Assembly: GCF_018777395.1 (NCBI RefSeq)
Contig: NZ_JAFJYC010000001.1
Span: forward strand, 1,860,001-1,924,000
Length of the DNA stretch: 64,000 nt
Source of the DNA: Candidatus Sodalis endolongispinus
GTDB taxonomy: Bacteria > Pseudomonadota > Gammaproteobacteria > Enterobacterales > Enterobacteriaceae
Direction: 5' to 3'
Below are positions 16,662 to 27,411 of this stretch, one piece after another (positions within the stretch are counted from its first letter, which is position 1; each line of letters opens with the position of its first letter). The position numbers and the translations under genes are program-made. The notes below the pieces were generated by a model, which ran no database searches, was not told the DNA's origin, and saw only the letters and a list, made by a program, of their open reading frames with translations.

Positions 16662-17599
16662 TACCTCTACCGCACAAAAAGATAAATTTGGGCAGGGGAA
16701 AAACGGGTTTACCAACGGCGATCCAACTACGGGCACACCGTCAACTAAATTGAATAGTGATATTTGTGATGCGCTACAAGAGGAAGTTTGTACCGTTATC
16801 GAGCGTGCAGGTATTCGGCTGAATAAAAGCCATCATGACCAGCTTTATCAGGCGGTGAAAAAATTGTCTGAGGCAGAAGCGAATAAAGCAAAAAACGCGC
16901 TGATTGATGGCTCGCCAATAGATTTAAACACGCTAAGCAAGCTCTCAAAAGCATTGGGCAATGACCAGAAATTTACCGAAACGGTGACACAGCAACTCAG
17001 TCAAAAGTTAGCCAAAAGTGAAAATGGCGCAGATATCCCCGACAAAACTTTATTCCTTAAAAACCTTGGTTTAATAGAAACGGTAATTAATACGCTTTAT
17101 CCTATCGGAATAGTCACTTTTTTTTGCTCACAATACAAATTCGAATACCCTATTTCCTAATACAACGTGGCAATATATCGGGGAGAATAAAACCATTCTG
17201 CTCGCTAAAACAGATGGGTCTGATTTATTAAAAGTATGGGGAGCTGACACGATAAAACTCACCGAAGCACAATTACCTTCGCATGGACATCCTTTCTCAG
17301 GTCAAACGAGTAGTTTTGATTATGGTGAAAAAAGAACGCATAATGCCGGGCGGCACGTACACGAATTTGAGGGGATGATCCGTGATAACTGGAAAGCAGC
17401 AGGACAGGCGCACGGATCTTACAATCAATGGCAGTACGGCAAAAAAACAACAAATCAAACCGATGATTATTCTCATATTGTTGTTATTGGATCCCATTAT
17501 CACGATTTTTCCGGTACCACAAACAAAACAGAAAATAATACCGCTATTAATATCACCAATGCCTCTATTACGTTAATGGGTTGGTATCGAAGTCATTAA
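16648..17599 (+). pseudogene. Phage tail fibre, frameshifted in a T run
   Basis: The start ATG 16648 has a strong AGGAGG (16637-16642). The constant N-terminal part (HRIDTSTAQKDKFGQGKNGF, then GDPTTGTPSTKLNSD) is that of Mu/P2-type tail fibres. Translation would run out of frame at an 8-T run (17118-17125) and stop at 17160; with one T fewer the frame continues WQYIGENKTILLAK and ends with HGHPFSG, HVHEF, HYHDFSG and LMGWYRSH, histidine pairs typical of metal-binding receptor tips. A crossover-like site lies at 17054-17079, just before the variable part. Confidence 0.85.
17054..17079. repeat. Din-type inversion crossover site, left
   Basis: Twenty-six bases centred on AAACC-TT-GGTTT, the core of hix/gix/cix sites (consensus AAACCnnGGTTT in a 26-bp imperfect palindrome with a 2-bp central crossover). 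Centre TT at 17066-17067. It lies in frame inside the tail-fibre gene at the change from the constant to the variable part. Confidence 0.8.
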
Positions 17600-17645
17600 T
17601 ATTTATTAAGCTGTTTATTTATAACTCATTGATATAAAGCATCAA

Positions 17646-18160
17646 TCACGATATCCTGTACCAAGCCATAAGCTTAATAAAACTATTGACAATATTCACT
17701 GGGGTTCCTTTCCCGGTATTTTTTGTTATCCCGGCAAATGCATGACTGTGGGGGCCGAGATAAGTTGTGTGGACATGGTCACCCGAATGCGTGGTGTTTT
17801 CTGTTTGGGTTTTATATAAACCGTGGCCGCCACCATCATCATGTACATCGTTATAACGAAAAACTGAAGTGTATTGATGCACGTGTCCAGCCACATTGTT
17901 GGTATTTTTATTACCATAATCGAAAGTATCGGTTCGGGCTGAAAAGTCGTGATGATGGGTAGGCATATTATCGGTTGTGAGCGTGAGGTTATCTGTACCG
18001 CCCGTACTCAATACATCACTGCCGTCTTGTTTGGCGAGTCTGATGGTTTTGTTTTCGCCAATGTATTTCCAACTCGTGCCGGGAAAATCGATATTTGGAT
18101 TTTTAATTTGATTAAATCAGATCACAATCCCTACCGGAAACATAAAATCCAGCAAACCAA
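17646..18160 (-). pseudogene. Inverted alternative tail-fibre C-terminus
   Basis: On the minus strand the frame runs from the right crossover site: NLGLLDFMFPVGIVI, a TGA at 18117-18119 (where relatives have Trp), then KYIGENKTIRLAKQDGSDVL, NMPTHHHDFSA, GHVHQY and LMAWYRIS. It parallels the forward variable segment but has a different sequence between the histidine pairs, so it would give another host-receptor specificity after inversion. It has no N-terminal part of its own, as expected for a silent cassette. Confidence 0.85.
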
Positions 18161-18172
18161 GGTTTTACATAA
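18147..18172. repeat. Din-type inversion crossover site, right
   Basis: Twenty-six bases centred on AAACC-AA-GGTTT (centre 18159-18160). The central dinucleotide is the complement of that at the left site, so the two sites are in inverted orientation and would invert about 1.1 kb between them. The invertase remnant starts 72 bp to the right. Confidence 0.8.
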
Positions 18173-18243
18173 TCCAGAAATTGACTAAACTTTAACCAAA
18201 ATCAGCTATAATAGGGCTTTCAGAGGGATGATAAGGGGCTAAA

Positions 18244-18432
18244 ATGGCAAAAATAGGCTATATGCGGGTGTCAAAAAATGACCAAAACACCGATTTACAG
18301 CGAAAAGCACTCATTTGTACAAATTGTGAGCATATTTTTGAGGATAAAATCAGCGAAAAAACTGACAAAAGGCTCAGATTAAAAAGAGGAATAAGTATGG
18401 ACATAACTTCAGATGGATACCGTGTTTTTTAG
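18244..18432 (+). pseudogene. DNA invertase (Gin/Cin/Hin family), N-terminal stump
   Basis: MAKIGYMRVSKNDQNTDLQR and ALICTNCEHIFEDKIS match the start of serine DNA invertases; the catalytic Ser10 in YMRVS is present. After LKR the sequence departs from the family and stops at codon 63; the rest of the roughly 190-residue protein is missing. Its place beside an invertible tail-fibre segment is the same as gin in Mu and cin in P1. Confidence 0.85.
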
Positions 18433-18573
18433 TCCTATCATTTTGCCCTCAAACGCACAAATAACGCTGAAGCTACCCATTTAAATAACTGACAACACAT
18501 TAATACATAAATGTTTTAGTGAAAAACTGACTAAAAATCACCAATCCAAATTTTTATTCAAGGAATATAGACT

Positions 18574-18762
18574 ATGTCTGAAGAAACAAAGAACACTACA
18601 ACCACAGCCGAAAATCCTTTTATCTCTATGCATTCTAAACAAAAGAATCAGGATATTGAAAAGTCTTTTTTAGATTACTGCACCACAAAAAACATAGGTC
18701 AAGATGTATCAGTTGATATAAAAAATATTTATAAACTGGTGTCGCAATACACACATGGTTGA
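18574..18762 (+). CDS. Small hypothetical protein, AT-rich cargo
   Basis: A 62-codon frame (MSEETKNTTTTAENPFISMH...) with GGA RBS at 18561-18563 in the AT-rich region after the invertase. The product is hydrophilic and Asn/Thr-rich, with no family recognised. It overlaps the next frame by 8 bases, so the two may be translationally coupled or may be one gene split by a frameshift. Confidence 0.45.
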   Translation: MSEETKNTTTTAENPFISMHSKQKNQDIEKSFLDYCTTKNIGQDVSVDIKNIYKLVSQYTHG

Positions 18763-18946
18763 TTTAACATTCAGTCAAATTGAACAAAAAATTAAGGAAA
18801 GATTTAATAACTTATTGATCAAAGACCTCTTAAATATTTTCGCGGAGTGGAATGAATTGAAGGGCATAAACACATTAAAAATAGAATTCTTGGCTGAAGA
18901 ACAAAAAAACACATTTGCGCTAATGGTCGTCACCAAGTCCCTGTGA
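18755..18946 (+). CDS. Small hypothetical protein, possibly part of a split gene
   Basis: A 63-codon frame (MVDLTFSQIEQKIKERFNNLLIKDLLNIFAEWNELKG...) predicted as mostly helical. It overlaps its neighbours on both sides by 4 to 8 bases. I do not recognise it. Base composition is low in GC compared with the chromosome. Confidence 0.4.
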   Translation: MVDLTFSQIEQKIKERFNNLLIKDLLNIFAEWNELKGINTLKIEFLAEEQKNTFALMVVTKSL

Positions 18947-19536
18947 TCATTACTATTAATACATTCGATAATGCTTCAAAGCCGATAAATTTGACTAATC
19001 AAAAGCTTAAAATCTTGCAAGACAATATAAAAATTGTTGATTATGTGACAGGCCATTCGCTCGAAAGATTCGACCATCAACATGTCGATTCTTTGCTGAA
19101 TGTGAATCTCAACAAAGAAAACCAGGCTGCTTTGCACGATGCTCATCCTGGGTGGACTTATACTGATAAGAAAGGAAAACTTTGTTTTGATAGCGATGAA
19201 TTCAGTAACGTAAATCAGATAAAATATTACATACAGTGCGAAAATGTTCACGATAGTAAGCAATTATCTGTAACCGTTATCTTGAATGGGGTTAAATATA
19301 CCACGGCAAAAAATGGCACTAATGGGTTTGACTCATCTATTGTTTTGTATAGCCAGACAGAAGAAAATATTGATAATTCCGCTATCCGTTTTTATGCCGA
19401 GGCCCCCGATAAATTGTCATTAACAGAGAAGGTAAAATATGGGTGGTTAGCAGTAGAGGCAAATATATCTGTTAGTCATACTCAATATTTTTTAAAGAGT
19501 GCCAACCCACAAGCACATAAAATATGCTTATATTGA
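18943..19536 (+). CDS. Hypothetical protein in toxin cargo region
   Basis: A 197-codon frame with a GTG start overlapping the preceding stop (GTGA). The sequence (ITINTFDNASKPINLTNQKL, YYIQCENVHDSKQLSVTVIL, YGWLAVEANISVSHTQYFL) looks beta-rich with Ig-like spacing, but no family is recognised. It may be a secreted or surface component linked to the RHS gene 630 bp downstream; that is only inferred from position. Confidence 0.5.
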   Translation: MIITINTFDNASKPINLTNQKLKILQDNIKIVDYVTGHSLERFDHQHVDSLLNVNLNKENQAALHDAHPGWTYTDKKGKLCFDSDEFSNVNQIKYYIQCENVHDSKQLSVTVILNGVKYTTAKNGTNGFDSSIVLYSQTEENIDNSAIRFYAEAPDKLSLTEKVKYGWLAVEANISVSHTQYFLKSANPQAHKICLY

Positions 19537-19612
19537 AGGTTATAACAAAAATGAGAAGTAGCATCAATTTAGTAAATATGCTTTCTTCTCTCGATTTCAT
19601 GGATTTGGCTTT

Positions 19613-19999
19613 ATGAAAAAGAATAATAGATTTCGAGTGGGTTATATATGGCCTGCAAAAAATACAGAAGTAGAAAGAATCGTTACCTTATATATTAAAA
19701 GGTCTTATTTTGATAAAGACATAAAAGTGGCTCTACCTGCAGGACAATCTTTCAATAATCCCGAGAGTTACATTACCTTAAGTTTATTAGAATACGTAGA
19801 TGACGGTCAGTGGTTTGGTACATTTAGTATTTGTGATAAGGAGGTCGATTCTTCTAATTTTGATAAAACCTGGGACACTAATATCACTTTGTATGATGAA
19901 TATGGTAATAAAGTATTTTTCCATGTCACCCAAAATAGTGATATAGAGAATGAAGAAAACAACGGTAATCAAATAGTATTACATGAAGGTCATCTATAA
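19613..19999 (+). CDS. Hypothetical beta-rich protein
   Basis: A 128-residue product (MKKNNRFRVGYIWPAKNTEVERIV..., ESYITLSLLEYVDDGQWFGTFSI). No signal peptide or membrane segment is seen. It lies between the preceding unknown gene and the RHS pseudogene in the same direction. Function unknown. Confidence 0.5.
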   Translation: MKKNNRFRVGYIWPAKNTEVERIVTLYIKRSYFDKDIKVALPAGQSFNNPESYITLSLLEYVDDGQWFGTFSICDKEVDSSNFDKTWDTNITLYDEYGNKVFFHVTQNSDIENEENNGNQIVLHEGHL

Positions 20000-20170
20000 A
20001 TCCCCCATTATCTATTCTTATCTGACTAACATGATTTTTAATGACAGTAATAAGGCCATAATCACATAAATTATGGCTAATCGTATGATTAACACTGTCA
20101 TTATTTTAAGTTGTTTAGCGGTTAGATTATCGCGTATTTTGCAAATTTCACCTGGAGAGTTTACCTTTTT

Positions 20171-23100
20171 ATGTCAACTCCGCAAACTGGGAATTTCTAT
20201 TCCCAAGCCTTTAATTTTGCATCTGCCTTAGATCACGGGGTAGATCCCAGAACGGGGCTTTTTTATATTAAAATACCCCTAGTAGATTTTCCAGAAAACA
20301 GTGTCATCGGTCCTTCTCTAAATCTTTCCATTTTTCATCACCCTTCATATAATTATAATCAAGTATTTGGCAAAGGATTTTTTTAACAGGCCTGTCTTTT
20401 TATGACACTAAGAAAAAAGTCCTCACGCTTTCAAACGGAGAGTGTTATAAGGTAGTGGATTTGCCCTCCATTCCTAATGGTTGAGGTTGAGCTTACCATT
20501 CAGCAAAAGAAACTTTCGACCTTCCGATTTATAAAATGCGCCGGATTTTATAAAATTTACTATAAATCAGGCCGGATAGAGTATTTAGATAATCCTGATA
20601 ATAGCAACGATCTCAAATTTGTAAATGAAATATATTCTCCTAACGGTAAAAAGCTGAGTTTACGTTATGATGCTCAGCATAGATTAGTGCACATTAAAAA
20701 TGAACACGCTGATCTTGTGAGTCTTGTTTATAACAACAACATAAATACGCTTGCCACAATATGGCCGGATAAACCAGAAACGTACCAATTAAATTTTGTA
20801 TTTGCTAATAATAACTTAATAACACTTAAAAATAGTGCCCTGGACGATAATCTGAATTGGCATTTTTTCTATCAGCGCTTAGATCATTTTTCTAATTTTT
20901 ACATGATTGATGGCTTGAAGACGCCCATGGGATTGACTGAAAAAGTTATTTATAAAACGCTAATGCAGTTTCCTAGAAAAGCTAATTTACCTAATCTTCC
21001 CTGTGTAACACAATACAGAAAAATCCCAGGTATGAGTCAACCTGAGTTAATAAGTGACTACGAGTATTCTGACCTCAATTATTTAGGTTTTAAAAGTTCG
21101 GTTGACTGGGATCCTGATAGAGATAATCTTTACGAGATTTTAAGTGCTTATCAGTACCACTCTATTCAAACTCAACAAGATGATAAAGATGCACAAATAA
21201 CTACACGTCGTGTTTATAATAACTACCATTTGCTTACGGAAGAAGTGGTCACACAGAGAGAGTGTAATATTAAAATAGAAACAGAATATTACGCTGAAAA
21301 AAATAAAACTTTTGAGGAACAACCCGCCACCTGTCAGTTACCCAAAAAAACAATCACCACTTACACTAAATCACAAGAGAATATGGAAGAGATTATAGAA
21401 ACAGAGTTCGATAATAACGGCAACTTAATTAAGAAAAAAGATAATGATGGTAATGTTACTCAGTTTACTTACTATAAAAAAGAAGGTGAACCAGGTTGTT
21501 GTCCTGCCGATCCTCTTGGATTTTGTCGGTTTGTAAAAGAGAAATCGTTGACGCCAAATACCATCGAGTTTCCGTCCCCTAAACAATCTAACATATATTC
21601 TTATCAAAATTACTCTTTAGAGACGGGTAATCCAATAAGCAGTATGATTTTGCTTAATAACGAATCAGCACGTTGTGATGCTATTAAATGCCTGGATAAA
21701 GATTATACATACAAAACCGATGTTCCGACCGACAAATTTTTTTGATGTTTAAACAAAATATCTACAAAACATTACTATACTGAAAATGACTTTTATGAAA
21801 ATAGCGTCACACTTTCTTTTCAGCGCATCGACGACACGTATTGTCAAGAAGAAACGTTTATTGGATTTGATAGTGAAAAAAGTACAACTTCAACATTGAG
21901 GTCACTTTATAGCGGCAAAGTGCTTTCGAGTATTGATAATATAGGCCATCAAAATATATATTACTATGACCCACTTGGACGTGTCACAAAAGTAATTTTT
22001 TGTCCTGATACCTCGTATGAAAGCAGTACCACAACCCAATATAACCTGATAAAGGACGAAGAGGATAACATTAAAGAAATTAGCATCGTCGATACGGATA
22101 TCCGAGAGAATGCACGTAAAACACAGTTCGATAGCCTACATCGTCCAATAGAAGAATACAGGAGCGATATAAGTTCAGACAATATGCCACATTGGTTTAA
22201 GATTGCTTCGCAAAGTTATGATGGGTTTGGAAGAAGAAAAACCCAGACGACTTATGACTATCATGTTCCAATAGCGAATCAGCCAGACAATAACACCACG
22301 TCTATAGAAAAAATTTTATTATGATAATTGGTGGCAGCATCAATATACGTGTTACTCTGATGGCGTAGAAGAACACAGTGAATATGATCCCATTAAAATA
22401 ACGAGAACAACTTGGCGTCAGGCGAATGATGCTAAAGAAGGAAGGGAGCGGACTGAATACAATGACCAAGGTCTTCCTATCTCCGTTACCCGTCTACATC
22501 CTATCAATAAAGACGGAGTCATCGCTAAGATTAAAAATGACTATGATGGATTAGGTCGTTTATGTCTAAATATTGATGAACTAAACAATACTACCCTGTA
22601 CACATACGACGAATTGAACCGTATAAAGAAAAAAACGTTTCCTGATGAATCTATCTTAAATTATGAATACACATTTGATACAAACAAGAATAAAAAAATT
22701 AATACTATTTTCCTAACAAGCAGTAACTCCCAGAAAAAGCAAACGCTGTGTACAGAGTCTGTTGATTCTTTAGATAGGCGCGTTGAATATTGCTATGATA
22801 ATAAAACTCATCGTCATGAATATCATGGTGCCTCGAAAGAAATTGCAAAACATATTACCCCACAGGATGAATCGACTTATTTTACATCCAATTTTAATCA
22901 CAGTTTTCGGGAAGCGCGGACCTCGAATAAAAAAGAAACTTCAGAGATAAATAAAGCCTTTATCAATAGAGGAAATTGTCTAGAAAGTTATCAAAATGCA
23001 AAAAAAGACCAAGAATATGACTACAGTGCCGCAGGTGTACTTGAGAAGGAAATTTTTTATGACCCAAAATACCCATTCTAAGCAGGAATTAATCTCGAGG

Positions 23101-25158
23101 AAAGCAGAGCGCCGCTATTCACTCAGTGTAAAGCTAACAGAATACCTTGATTCGAGCGGAATTAAATACAAATATCAATACGATACATTTGGGAGACATT
23201 GTGCTACAAGTTACGCTCTTCAAGAAGAAAAGAGCGAGAAAGAATTATTGACGGTTAAATATGAATATGATGGGCTTTCTCGCCTTCGAAGGCGCCAAGT
23301 TTCTGAAAAAAACAGTAAGGGGTATTCTCTTGATCTCATCACTGATTTTAAATACGATGAATCTAATAGAGAAACTTGCCGGCGCTTTTCTCGAAATGGC
23401 TACCCGAAAACATGGGTTATAGATTCTCAATATTTATCAAACGGGAAACTACAATCACGTAGTGCCTATATTACTACAGATCCACCTTCTAATAAGGAAG
23501 GCGAAAATACAGAAAGATTTAAATATGATAGTTCTGGTCGACTTAACAAATATGAATATATTGTGTCTAATAAGAGTAAAAAATAAATCGATTTTAAATA
23601 TGATATTTTGGGGAACGTTATAAACCCCTCCCCCGTCATCGAAAAGAAAAATACTACTGGTGCTTTAACCCAATTAAAGTTATCTACTACTGACAATCAA
23701 TATGACATGGATTATGATGAACTTGGGCGTTTGGTTTAGGTTAAGCAAGATGGCAAACCCAAAATTGCTTATTTTTATGATGCTTATAATAGATTAAAAG
23801 CTTATGAAGAAAACAAGAAAATACATCATCTTTTTTACTTAGACAATGAGTTAGTTAATGAGATTGAACAAGACGGCGATAACACGCACCACACGCGTCT
23901 TATCAAAGAGTCGGGGGAAACCTTAGCGATTATTAGAGATGATGAAATTAGTCTGGCGATGACTGACGCGATGGGCACTTTACATGATTTATTTTCTAAG
24001 GATAAGTAGAAAACGTTTGACTATGACCCCTATGGTGCTTCACCGATTAGAGAGGATTATACCGCGCTTGTTGGTTTTAACGGAGCGCCCGTGGATCCTG
24101 TTACCGGTTGGTATCACTTAGGCAATGGCTAGCGAGCATATAATCCTAAATTAATGCGCTTTCACTCTCCAGATAGTTTGACCACCTTTGATGGGGGCGA
24201 GCTTTCTCCTTACGGTTATTGTCATGGCGATCCGATTAACCATCTTGATCCGAGCGGCCATCTTAGTTGGCAAGCTTGGATGGGTATCGGTTTAGGGGCT
24301 TTCGGGATTGCGGGGGCGTTATTTAGTGCCTGGACGTCTTTAGCAACAGCCGGAGCGTTGATGGCTGCACTGGAAGAAGCTTATATGGCATCATTAATTG
24401 CAGGCGGACTGGCCGTCACTGCTGACGTTTCAATGATAGCGAGTGGGATTTTAGAAGAGCGTCACCCCGAGTTAGCCGGTAAATTAGGGGCTGTTGCGAT
24501 GGTAACAGGCTTAGGGAGTATGGCGGGAGGATTAAAAGCGGTGTTATCCTCTGCGGCTAAAACCGATATGTTAGCCATGTGAATGGGGGCTTTCTCGATG
24601 TCAAGTGGAATAGCCAGTTATGCGTTTGAAGAATCTTCCCCAAATTTAGCGTCATTTTTGGGTTCGGCTTCTTTGATAACGGGGTTTGGTGCATTATGAT
24701 TTTCTGGAATAAGTTTTTTACGCAGGAGAAGCCGTATGGCTGACCCAGAAAGCCAAGCAGGGAGACTAATATTGGGTGAACAAAGTGTTATTACACAGGA
24801 TCCTTTGGTGATGCCTGAATCAAGAGTACTTGCTGCAAGAGGCCCTAGAAAAAGAAGAAAAAATAAAGAAAATAAACCATTATACACTGTACAGCAGGAG
24901 AGACAACCTGTAGTCGTTTTAACGCCTTTATCCGAATCAAGACTAAACTCATTATCCAATAATGCAGAAGAATTTTCACTAGATCAACAACCCGAAAATT
25001 TTTGTCAAATAGATTTAATGACAGAAGAAAAAGATAAGATAAAAGGAAAAGAGTTAATAACTTACCATAAGAGAAATAGGACTATATCACTAATAGAAAG
25101 CAAAATGGCGAAAGAAAATATAGTGTTAATAGTAAAACAAAAAATTATTTTCTTTTAA
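20171..25158 (+). pseudogene. Large RHS-repeat toxin-like gene, shattered
   Basis: Start MSTPQTGNFYSQAFNFASAL and DPRTGLFYIKIPL, as in RHS-repeat proteins of insect-associated Gammaproteobacteria. YD/RHS-type repeats follow (YYYDPLGRVTKV, NDYDGLGRLCLN, YEYDGLSRLRRR, YDELGRLV) and the RHS-associated core (DPYGASPIRE, GFNGAPVDPVTGWYHLGNG, then RAYNPKLMRFHSPDS and GDPINHLDPSGH), then glycine/alanine-rich membrane-like helices. Frameshifts occur near 20384 (T run), 20478, 22310 and 23080; in-frame stops at 21743, 23584, 23737, 24007, 24130, 24580 and 24697. The intact product would have had about 1600 residues, with an RHS shell around a C-terminal toxin. GC content is far below the core genes. 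Confidence 0.85.
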
Positions 25159-25189
25159 AGAAAGGATTACGGGAGGTAAGTATATTAGA

Positions 25190-26179
25190 TTGAAAGATGG
25201 AAGAATTTTCGCTCATAAGGAGAATGAAAAAAACGCGTTGGCAGATATAAAATCTTATAACGATAAATATATTACTGAAGAGAAAAACAAGGCTGAGTTA
25301 TATACAAAAAATATAATCCAAGAACTAGATCGTTCTGATTGGGATAAATTTACTGCAAAAGATAAATATGAACTGGATAGTGGATATTTTTATCAAGCAT
25401 GGGGAGATTATTATTATGACTACGGAGGTTATACGTTTAATTATTGTGGTAAAATAGATGGTACGTTAGCTATCACTATGCACGGCTTTGGAGATGGTGA
25501 GGTTCTTTATTCTGAATATTTAGCTAAACCAGGTAATTGGAAAGAGATTGAGATTAAAAGCGAAATGCCGTTAGATAAAGACTCCTATTTTGATAAAAAC
25601 GTTGGCTTTAATGTGCCTGTTACTAAATTTGTTGAACTATTAGTAAAGAGACGTTATCTAAACTTAATAAGAGAAGGAAATACCGGAAACGGCCAAATTC
25701 GGCTTTTATCTTGCTACTCTACTCGAAAGAGTATAATGGAAGGTAATAAAAAAATGTCACCTGCCCAAAAACTAGCAAACGAAACAAAAAGAATTGTTTA
25801 TGGATATGGCGATTACACCATAGCTTTTGGTCTATCACTGTCTGGTTGGGAAGTTAAAGGTGTAAGTTCTCACCCAAGAAACTTGGTCTATGACGCTTTT
25901 CAATTGGTAAAGATAGATAATAAGACCTTCGAAGAAGATATTAAATTAAAATCATCTGAAGATCAAAATAAATCCAAAGATAGGAGACAAGCATTAATTA
26001 AATTCACAAAAAATACAGATGTTTTTAATTACTTACACGATAAATATTTAACAGCTTCAAACGATAGAGACTTTAAGATTACTGTTACAACCGACACAGC
26101 ACATAAGATGTTTAAACCGTTAAAAAAATACGATCCTGAAACAATAAAAAAGGTACGCTTTTATTCAGACATAAGATAA
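25190..26179 (+). CDS. Putative toxin domain downstream of the RHS core
   Basis: An open frame of 329 codons (TTG at 25190; the frame is open further upstream, so the true start may be an RHS fusion lost by frameshift near 25150). Two stretches recall clan CD (caspase/C80-like) cysteine peptidases: TLAITMHGFGDGEV with His98, and QIRLLSCYSTRKS with Cys165, each after a hydrophobic strand, followed by AQKLANETKRIVYGYG. This link is pattern-based inference. The position fits the variable toxin end of a polymorphic RHS protein. Confidence 0.5.
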   Translation: MKDGRIFAHKENEKNALADIKSYNDKYITEEKNKAELYTKNIIQELDRSDWDKFTAKDKYELDSGYFYQAWGDYYYDYGGYTFNYCGKIDGTLAITMHGFGDGEVLYSEYLAKPGNWKEIEIKSEMPLDKDSYFDKNVGFNVPVTKFVELLVKRRYLNLIREGNTGNGQIRLLSCYSTRKSIMEGNKKMSPAQKLANETKRIVYGYGDYTIAFGLSLSGWEVKGVSSHPRNLVYDAFQLVKIDNKTFEEDIKLKSSEDQNKSKDRRQALIKFTKNTDVFNYLHDKYLTASNDRDFKITVTTDTAHKMFKPLKKYDPETIKKVRFYSDIR

Positions 26180-26193
26180 GCAACTTAATATAA

Positions 26194-26787
26194 AATAGAA
26201 TAAAATACTTAAAAGGAAAGAAAACTAATCAAGATATAACGACTCAACTAGCTGAATTAAATAAAATAAAAGAAGAACCAGAATATAAATCTCTTAATGA
26301 CGTAGAATATCAATATATAGGTTTTACTAAAAATGAACTAAGGATTCTAGATACAGAATGTGGTTCACTCGATATACTCAGTGAGTCTTATGAAGCATTT
26401 AATAAAATTTGTGTGTTTCGTAGAGAAAGAGAAAAATACAAAAAATTAAAGGGTGTAGAAAAAAACATTTCCACAGAAAAACTTCCTAAAATTATATTTT
26501 TTCCTCAAGAAATAAAAATAAAAAACATAACTATAAATATAGACCCCATTGATCCACTTTTTTCAAAAGGTAATAGCGAGATAGACTATCGTGACAATAT
26601 AATAAAAAATATTGCAACTGCTCTCAAAACTATAGACAATCACCGCGAAACCCGCGCACAAGAAAATATTAAAGGGGAAAAAGAGGATATCCGAAGAAAA
26701 ATCATTGAAACTTTTAAAGAAGATAAAACAATTAATGTCAACAAAGAAGAAATAATAAAAGAAATAGAAGAAAATCCTATATCTTAA
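26194..26787 (+). pseudogene. Fragment of unknown gene, no start codon
   Basis: The frame is open from 26194 to 26787 (about 197 codons) but lacks a convincing start; a GTG at 26413 would begin a 124-residue product. It encodes a Lys/Glu/Ile-rich helical protein (QLAELNKIKEEPEYKSLNDV, EKEDIRRKIIETFKEDKT). It may be the remains of an immunity or accessory gene behind the toxin, but I recognise no family. Confidence 0.35.
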
Positions 26788-27411
26788 ATTATAATGACCT
26801 TAGGAGATAAATATGAAAAAGATAAAAAAAATGAATATATAAATAATATTATGAATATTTTATATAGCCACGCCAATAAATAGATATTTAAGTGGCTGCT
26901 CCATAACATTTTCTAATATAGCTCCACTCATTAACAAATGATCAAAATCACTGTTAATGGCTGGCGCCTACTCTATAAATTTTAAAATTCACGACAAGAG
27001 CGCGTGATAGGCCCACTGCCCGTTCCTTGTGCTAGATAGGTGGGTGCATCTTGAAGTACGTTGAGCATACAAATATTTTCCAGTTAATCGTACCACACGC
27101 ACAGACCAAAGTGCCTCCGATGAAAAATAAAAGTGTAATTCCGTCGCACTGACGGAAATAAAAATAGCCCATTATTTATCGCACATTTTAGTTTCAAATA
27201 TGGTACACGGCAACATCCATAGAATATTAAGTGGGTGGAACTGCCGCTAAAAATACTAGGGTGATGAGGAAATCAAGTTAAAGACATGGGTCGCGACATA
27301 CTGACTCTACTTAATTGCATCACCACACCCTCCATTCCTACGATTCCACATTCCCCGACTGTTCGTCGTCATGACAAATAGCGCAGCGACTTTATTTTAG
27401 CAGAGGTCATT
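26788..27411. other. AT-rich gap with short decayed pieces
   Basis: No gene of normal size. A 29-codon frame (ATG 26794, stop 26881-26883) follows a short purine-rich stretch and may be the tail of the previous gene. A perfect hairpin TTCCGTC-GCACT-GACGGAA lies at 27139-27157. GC content rises after about 26,990, suggesting another source for that part. I see nothing else to support. Confidence 0.4.

Noticed and set aside
17382..17962. Extra small frames in the invertible segment
   Set aside because: They overlap the tail-fibre variable ends in other frames and have no independent support.
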